Shown one piece after another: positions 14,760 through 20,328 of a stretch of DNA of 20,328 bases. The stretch spans positions 308,141-328,468 of the forward strand of contig MU128952.1 in NCBI GenBank assembly GCA_014904985.1. Reading direction: 5' to 3'. Both the position numbers and the translations under genes were made by a program. The stretch comes from Hydnum rufescens UP504. Taxonomy: Eukaryota; Basidiomycota; Agaricomycetes; Cantharellales; Hydnaceae. A model generated the notes under the pieces. The model searched no databases. It worked only from the letters and a program-made list of their open reading frames with translations, and was not told the origin of the DNA. Each line of letters opens with the position of its first letter. The stretch's first letter is position 1.

Positions 14760-16560
14760 TCAGATAGACCAATAGAAGGGTGCATTAGATAATATTTCAT
14801 AACAACTTTGGATAATATCCCATTACATAATACAGTGATTCCTATTTAAAACAATGCCCAAATGTGGAAATTGGATGAAGTGCATCCAAAATATTTACCC
14901 ATAGATCATAGATGGTCCCCTGGGGACCCTGATAGAGTGCAAACCCCAGGCACAGGGCCAATGGTTAGTGCCTGAAACAATAAGAGGAGTAGAAAAAGCA
15001 TGAGAACTACTGGAAATTGCTGAAAAATAAGCACCAAGCAGATCATTCTGAAATTTAGACCCTGATTAGAGACCCCCTTGATGCAAATCATATTAAAATT
15101 TCAGCCAAATTTATCCTCAGGTTGTGGAGATATAGGGTAAACAAGTTTGGGCATTTAAAATTCATTTCCTCCCCCTACAAAATAGCTGGGGAGTTGAAAA
15201 TCTTCACAGAGTATAATGCCATGATGTACTAATGATGTCTCAAAAATCAGCTTAATCCATGGCCTCTAAGGGAGTGAACTGGACAATAGGTACCAGAAGC
15301 ACTGGAAATTGCTGAAACATCAGGTGTGGGTGGATCATTCTGAAGTTTGGCACATGATTAGATACCACTTAGACAAAGAACATATCTTTATTTCACCCAT
15401 ATCTGTCCATTAACTACAGAGCTATGAAGAACACAAGCTTTAACATTGAAAATTAATTTATTCCCCCTACAGACAAGATATGGACTTGAAATTTTACCTG
15501 GGGTATGATCACATCATTAACTAAATATGTGCCAGAAATCAGCTTATTCTGTTTAGTTTTAGGATTTCAACTCCCTTTTCAGGTGAAAAGAGAACAAAAA
15601 GCTACCATGAATGTTAAACACTTTAAATTAAGCCCAAACTGGGTGGAATCAGCTTATAATACTATAACCCTGACTATATCTAAAAATGGAATGAATTGGA
15701 TGTGTGGAAGTGGCTCAAATTGAGGGGGGAGGGGGAGGCAGATCAAGAGTGAATTGCATAAGATGTAGAGTGGAGGTGGCTCTGATATTGTACCACTGAT
15801 TTAATACATATATGCACAGTGTGTAGGCCAGATATCAGCCTAACTGGACTCAATTTAGGCAGTGTTCCACAGGCCTCCCCCCTAAACAACAGTTTCCTCC
15901 CCAGAGCCTTCTATTGATGCAATGGTCCTGAAAATGCACCCTTAGGTCATCCAAACACATCTATAACATCCCTCAAAATTCGATTTATACTTCAGTCTCA
16001 AGTCTCCATAATATTATCATTCAAGTCATATCAGTCACTGAAATACACCCTCCAGTTGGGACATTTCCAGAGCCCTAATCACTCTGATTTTGTGCAGACC
16101 ACACCTGCTCATTATTTGAGCCTCAGGCCCCAAATTTCAGCCCATTCTGAGGACTTTTGGTGTTTGTCACATGACCAAGATCTTCCCCTCCCCCTGATTC
16201 ACTCAGTCATCCAATTTGTTTAAACTTTGTTGTGATCTGTAGTAGTAGTATGTGACAGTGTATGATTCAAATTTCAGGGCATTGCATGAAATATGCATTG
16301 AGTTATTCAAGATACATTCTAGATCAATTCAATTTGGGGGTCAGAACTGCAGTATTTAGCTCAACCAGGACTTCAGTGTATCTGGCCAGATTCCCCAAAA
16401 TAAAATGGAATGGAAAATTCCTGGAAATGTTTGGGTCTGGTAGGCACAGTTCAGGAGACAGTATACCCCCAATATCTCCACCTGATGCTGTAGACTTACT
16501 GCATCAGATACAGTACTTTACTGTAGGTTTTTCACATCAATTACAGTAAGTTACTATTAC
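14760..16560 (+). repeat. Repeat family 3, copy 1 (divergent)
   Basis: It aligns in order with 16690-18303 (TACATAATACA-TGATT, CCAATGGTTAGTGCCTGAAACAAT, AATAAGCACCA, CCTCCCCCTA-AAAATAGCTGGGGA, GGAATGAATTGGATGTGTGGAAG), with many substitutions. Internally a subunit of ~290 bp recurs (CTGGAAATTGCTGAAA near 15008 and 15303). Short frames such as 15505-15723 have no recognisable motif. No gene is supported. Confidence 0.8.
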
Positions 16561-16593
16561 CATGTTTTGATGCAACAGGTCCACTGTTGCATC
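16513..16593. repeat. Two stem-loops between copies 1 and 2
   Basis: GATGCAACAG (16569-16578) and CTGTTGCATC (16584-16593) form a perfect 10-bp stem with a 5-nt loop. Upstream, TTACTGTA...TACAGTAA is a second inverted pair. Similar TTACTGTAGCTTGATGCAAC words recur at ~19820. Confidence 0.75.
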
Positions 16594-16689
16594 AGCTGTG
16601 ACAATCCCAGGCATTTTAATATCAGCCAATGGCTCAGTTGGGTTCTTAATGGACTTGCATCCAATCATTTCCTATTTAGGATAATTCCC

Positions 16690-18303
16690 ATACTGGGTTT
16701 GGGGTGACTAAAATATTAGATAATGATTCCCAAATGGTATCCAGTTACATAATACACTGATTGCTATTGAAAAAAAGCCTAAATGCGGAAATTAAATAAA
16801 CTGCATACAAGAAAATTTTCCCCATCCAGCCCAATAGGGGCCCAGGAGGGGTGGTCCCTGGGATGGATGGATGGACCCATAGGGACCCTGATACAATGAA
16901 AAAACTAGGCCCAGGGCCATTGGTTAGTGCCTGAAACAATGAGAACAGTAAAAACAGCACTGGAACCACTGGAAGTTGCCAGAAAATAAGCACCAGGCCA
17001 ATTGGTCTGAAATTTAGCACATGATCAGAGACTACTGGGATGCAAATGATATCAAAATTTCAGCCCAATCCATGCATTACTTATGGAGATATGAGCCAAA
17101 CAGGTTCAGACATTAAAGATTGATTTCCTCCCCCTATAAAATAGCTGGGGACTTGAAAATTTATACAGAGTATGATGTCATCATGAAGTAATTATGTACT
17201 GAAATCAGCCCAATCCATGATTAAAGAGGGGGAACTGGACAAGGGGGACTGGAACTACCGGAAGTTGCCGGAAAATAAGCGCTGGGCGGACGAGTCTGAA
17301 ACTTGGTACCTGTTAGGAGATTATTGGACCGAAAGTCATATCAAAATTTCAGCCCATTCCATGCATTACTTATGGAGATATGAGCCAAACAAGTCTGGAC
17401 ATTGAAAATTCATTTATTCCCCCTACAGTCAAGATATGGACTTGAAATTTTACACAGAGTATAGTCATATAATGGACTAGATGTATGTCAAAAATCAGCT
17501 CAATCAGTTGAGTTTGAGACATTCAACTCCCTTGGCAGGCAGAAAAGAGAAAAAACCCCACCATAAATGTGAATCACCCCACATTGGGCCCAAAATAGGT
17601 GGAATTAACCTGTAATATTATGATACAAACCATATCCAAAAATGGAATGAATTGGATGTGTGGAAGTGGCTGAAATTGAGGGGGAGGGGGAGGAAAATCA
17701 AAAGTGAATTACACAAGATGTAGAGCAGGGATGGATCTGATATTAGGCCACTAGTGTAATATGTGTATGGGGAGCTCATATGCCAACTATCAGCCCAACC
17801 AGACTCCATTTAGGCATTGCTCCACATCATCCCCCCCTAACTCACAATCTCCTCCCCAGGGCCTTCCATCCATGCCATCACCCTGAAAATTCACAGTTGG
17901 CTCATCCAAACACATTCATAACATCCCTCAAAATTTCAGATTTCTTACTGCAATGTGAGACCTTGCAGAATATTTTCAAGTTTCACTGTAATACACCCTC
18001 CAGTGGGGGCACTTCTAGACTCCAATGACTCTGATTTTTTGTAAGCCACACCTGGTCACCATTTGAGGCTCAGGTGCAAAATTTCAGCACATTCTAAGCA
18101 CTTCTGGCAGTGGTCACATGACCCAGATCTTCCCCTCCCCCTGCTTCACTCAGTGATCCAATTTGCATGAACTTTGTGGCCATTTGTAGTAGTAGTGGGT
18201 GACACCCCATGGTTCCAATTTGAAGACATTCCATGGAATATTCATTGAGTTATTCAAGAAACATTCCAGATCAATTCAATTTGAGGTCAGAAGTATGGTA
18301 TTT
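16690..18303 (+). repeat. Repeat family 3, copy 2
   Basis: This is the left arm of palindrome P3 plus ~165 bp outside it. An internal subunit recurs with a ~285-bp step: GGAAGTTGCC(A/G)GAAAATAAGC at ~16973 and ~17261, TATGGAGATATGAGCCAAAC at ~17083 and ~17371. No gene is supported: the 16745-17020 and 17618-17809 minus frames are hydrophobic shadows that recur in copy 3. Confidence 0.85.
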
Positions 18304-19758
18304 CACTAAATACCATACTTCTGACCTCAAATTGAATTGATCTGGAATGTTTCTTGAATAACTCAATGAATATTCCATGGAATGTCTTCAAATTGGAACC
18401 ATGGGGTGTCACCCACTACTACTACAAATGGCCACAAAGTTCATGCAAATTGGATCACTGAGTGAAGCAGGGGGAGGGGAAGATCTGGGTCATGTGACCA
18501 CTGCCAGAAGTGCTTAGAATGTGCTGAAATTTTGCACCTGAGCCTCAAATGGTGACCAGGTGTGGCTACAAAAAATCAGAGTCATTGGAGTCTTAGAAGT
18601 GCCCCCACTGGAGGGTGTATTACAGTGAAACTTGAAAATATTCTGCAAGGTCTCACATTGCAGTAAGAAATCTGAAATTTTGAGGGATGTTATGAATGTG
18701 TTTGGATGAGCCAACTGTGAATTTTCAGGGTGATGGCATGGATGGAAGGCCCTGGGGAGGAGATTGTGAGTTAGGGGGGGATGATGTGGAGCAATGCCTA
18801 AATGGAGTCTGGTTGGGCTGATAGTTGGCATATGAGCTCCCCATACACATATTACACTAGTGGCCTAATATCAGATCCATCCCTGCTCTACATCTTGTGT
18901 AATTCACTTTTGATTTTCCTCCCCCTCCCCCTCAATTTCAGCCACTTCCACACATCCAATTCATTCCATTTTTGGATATGGTTTGTATCATAATATTACA
19001 GGTTAATTCCACCTATTTTGGGCCCAATGTGTGGTGATTCACATTTATGGTGGGGTTTTTTCTCTTTTCTGCCTGCCAAGGGAGTTGAATGTCTCAAACT
19101 CAACTGATTGAGCTGATTTTTGACATACATCTAGTCCATTATATGACTATACTCTGTGTAAAATTTCAAGTCCATATCTTGACTGTAGGGGGAATAAATG
19201 CAATTTTCAATGTCCAGACTTGTTTGGCTCATATCTCCATAAGTAATGCATGGAATGGGCTGAAATTTTGATATGACTTTCGGTCCAATAATCTCCTAAC
19301 AGGTACCAAGTTTCAGACTCGTCCGCCCAGCGCTTATTTTCCGGCAACTTCCGGTAGTTCCAGTCCCCCTTGTCCAGTTCCCCCTCTTTAAGTCATGGAT
19401 TGGGCTGATTTCAGTACATAATTACTTCATGATGACATCATACTCTGTATAAATTTTCAAGTCCCCAGCTATTTTATAGGGGGAGGAAATCAATCTTTAA
19501 TGTCTGAACCTGTTTGGCTCATATCTCCATAAGTAATGCATGGATTGGGCTGAAATTTTGATATCATTTGCATCCCAGTAGTCTCTGATCATGTGCTAAA
19601 TCTCAGACCAATTGGCCTGGTGCTTATTTTCTGGCAACTTCCAGTGGTTCCAGTGCTGTTTTTACTGTTCTCATTGTTTCAGGCACTAACCAATGGCCCT
19701 GGGCCTAGTTTTTTCATTGTATCAGGGTCCCTATGGGTCCATCCATCCATCCCAGGGA
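16855..19758. repeat. Giant near-perfect palindrome P3, ~1.45-kb arms, 4-nt spacer
   Basis: Arms 16855-18303 and 18308-19758 are reverse complements around CACT (18304-18307). The inner ends are GTATGGTATTT and AAATACCATAC. The outer ends are TCCCTGGG and CCCAGGGA. I noticed only occasional single-base changes and indels. Beyond 19758 the right side resumes at TATTAT-TAACTGGA, similar to the reverse complement of ~16735-16750, so the right arm may simply lack ~100 bp present at 16755-16854. Confidence 0.96.
18308..19758 (-). repeat. Repeat family 3, copy 3 (inverted)
   Basis: The reverse-complement counterpart of copy 2, carrying the same subunits and the same shadow frames (18514-18831 minus, 18802-18993 plus, 19593-19946 plus). 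It contains no gene. Confidence 0.9.
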
Positions 19759-19928
19759 TATATTATCTAACTGGAATAATAAATAATAGCCTGGATGCAA
19801 ATGGTTTAATGAAATGGGGTTACTGTAGCTTGATGCAACAAGGTTACTGTGGCAGTTACTGTGCCTATGCTAACCATTCCACAGTAAGGTACTGTTGTCG
19901 GTGCAGATATATCTCACCCTCAGCTGCT
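19759..19928. other. Flank of P3
   Basis: AT-biased sequence with repeated GGTTACTGTRGC words. A GATGCAACAAGG word resembles the stem-loop at 16569. No coding signal is visible. Confidence 0.5.
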
Positions 19929-20328
19929 GATTTCACCCTGTGGTAAAGGCTACCCTAACAAGGAAGGAGGTCTAAAATTTCCAGAAATGTTCTGGTGGGG
20001 TAGGCATATGATAGCTGATCTCATCTTCCAAATCTTTCTTCCCTACATGTGGATTTGAGTCTGTGGTGAAGGAAACAAACTTATCCTAATAAGGAAAAAA
20101 TGAAAAAAATTGCAGACATGTTCTGATAGGATAGGCACATGGTAGGATGGCCCATTTTCCAAATATCACACCCTCAGGTGCAGATTTGAGTCTTCAGTGG
20201 AGGAAACAAACATACCCTTATAAGGAAATTTGTGGATTTAAAGCCTCCCTGAAGGTCCAACTGGTGTCCCATGGACTGATATGTTACTAGACATATACAT
20301 GAGCATCATATCACAGAATGGCCCTGAT
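19929..20328 (+). repeat. ~125-130-bp tandem repeat, about three copies
   Basis: GATTTGAGTCT-GTGG-GAAGGAAACAAAC---CC-ATAAGGAAA occurs at 20052 and 20183, and in degenerate form (GATTTCACCCTGTGGTAAAGG) at 19929, spaced 123 and 131 bp. The CCAGAAATGTTCTGGTGGGGTAGGCA segment also resembles 16420-16446 at the end of family-3 copy 1. The last copy runs off the window. Confidence 0.7.

Noticed and set aside
16745..17020. Hydrophobic 91-codon frame that looks like a membrane protein, with a mirror at 19593-19946
   Set aside because: The hydrophobicity comes from T-rich complement of purine-rich repeat DNA. The related copy 1 gives only a short broken version, so there is no conserved frame.

Overview
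The window looks like repeat-rich, gene-poor chromatin of a filamentous fungus, most likely a basidiomycete. The supporting signs are a Ty3/gypsy chromovirus pol remnant (RNase H, integrase, GPY motif, chromodomain), short intron-like segments (about 87-117 nt) with GTATGT/GTAAGT/GTGAGT donors, CTAAC-type branch sites and YAG acceptors, and no bacterial gene organisation. The organism is inferred from style only. I found no intact host gene, tRNA or rRNA.

Left part (1-5200): nested, decayed LTR retrotransposons. An inverted LTR/gag fragment (1-575, minus) abuts a plus-strand chromovirus pol fragment (685-2752) that lost gag, protease and nearly all of RT. It ends in a polypurine tract and a complete-looking 650-bp LTR (2802-3451). 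A gag-like orphan follows (3535-4640), with its own polypurine tract and a probable second LTR (4669-5172). All in-frame stop codons that I could place inside conserved reading frames are TGA, mostly where Arg is expected, which suggests CpG deamination or a RIP-like process.

Middle (5200-14760): non-coding repeats. A degenerate ~162-bp repeat lies at 5706-6115. A 14 x 22-bp minisatellite lies at 6573-6880. From 6913 to 9800 there is an inverted, divergent array of exon/intron-like units centred on a palindrome at ~8300. Each unit has a palindrome B (CCACACACC...GGTGTGTGG) just before a splice-donor motif and a hairpin A (GCAAAAAGAGCAG...CTGCTCTTTTTGC) inside the putative intron. A 2.58-kb TIR element (9893-12474) with a perfect 9-bp target duplication, Mutator-like in form, interrupts this array. 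It carries its own near-perfect inverted repeat (10264-11109 / 11216-12058), which contains the same ~162-bp repeat family. The array resumes at 12484-12685 and runs into a 21-bp minisatellite (12889-14078) that happens to keep a 375-codon frame open. After an AT-rich tract, one more reversed hairpin-intron unit sits at 14461-14603.

Right part (14760-20328): a third repeat family in three copies. Copy 1 (14760-16560) is divergent. Copy 2 (16690-18303) and copy 3 (18308-19758) form a ~2.9-kb near-perfect palindrome with a 4-nt spacer. A ~125-130-bp tandem repeat closes the window. The central point is the recurrence of long palindromes (three in 13 kb) and the hairpin-intron array. I do not recognise the array as a named system.
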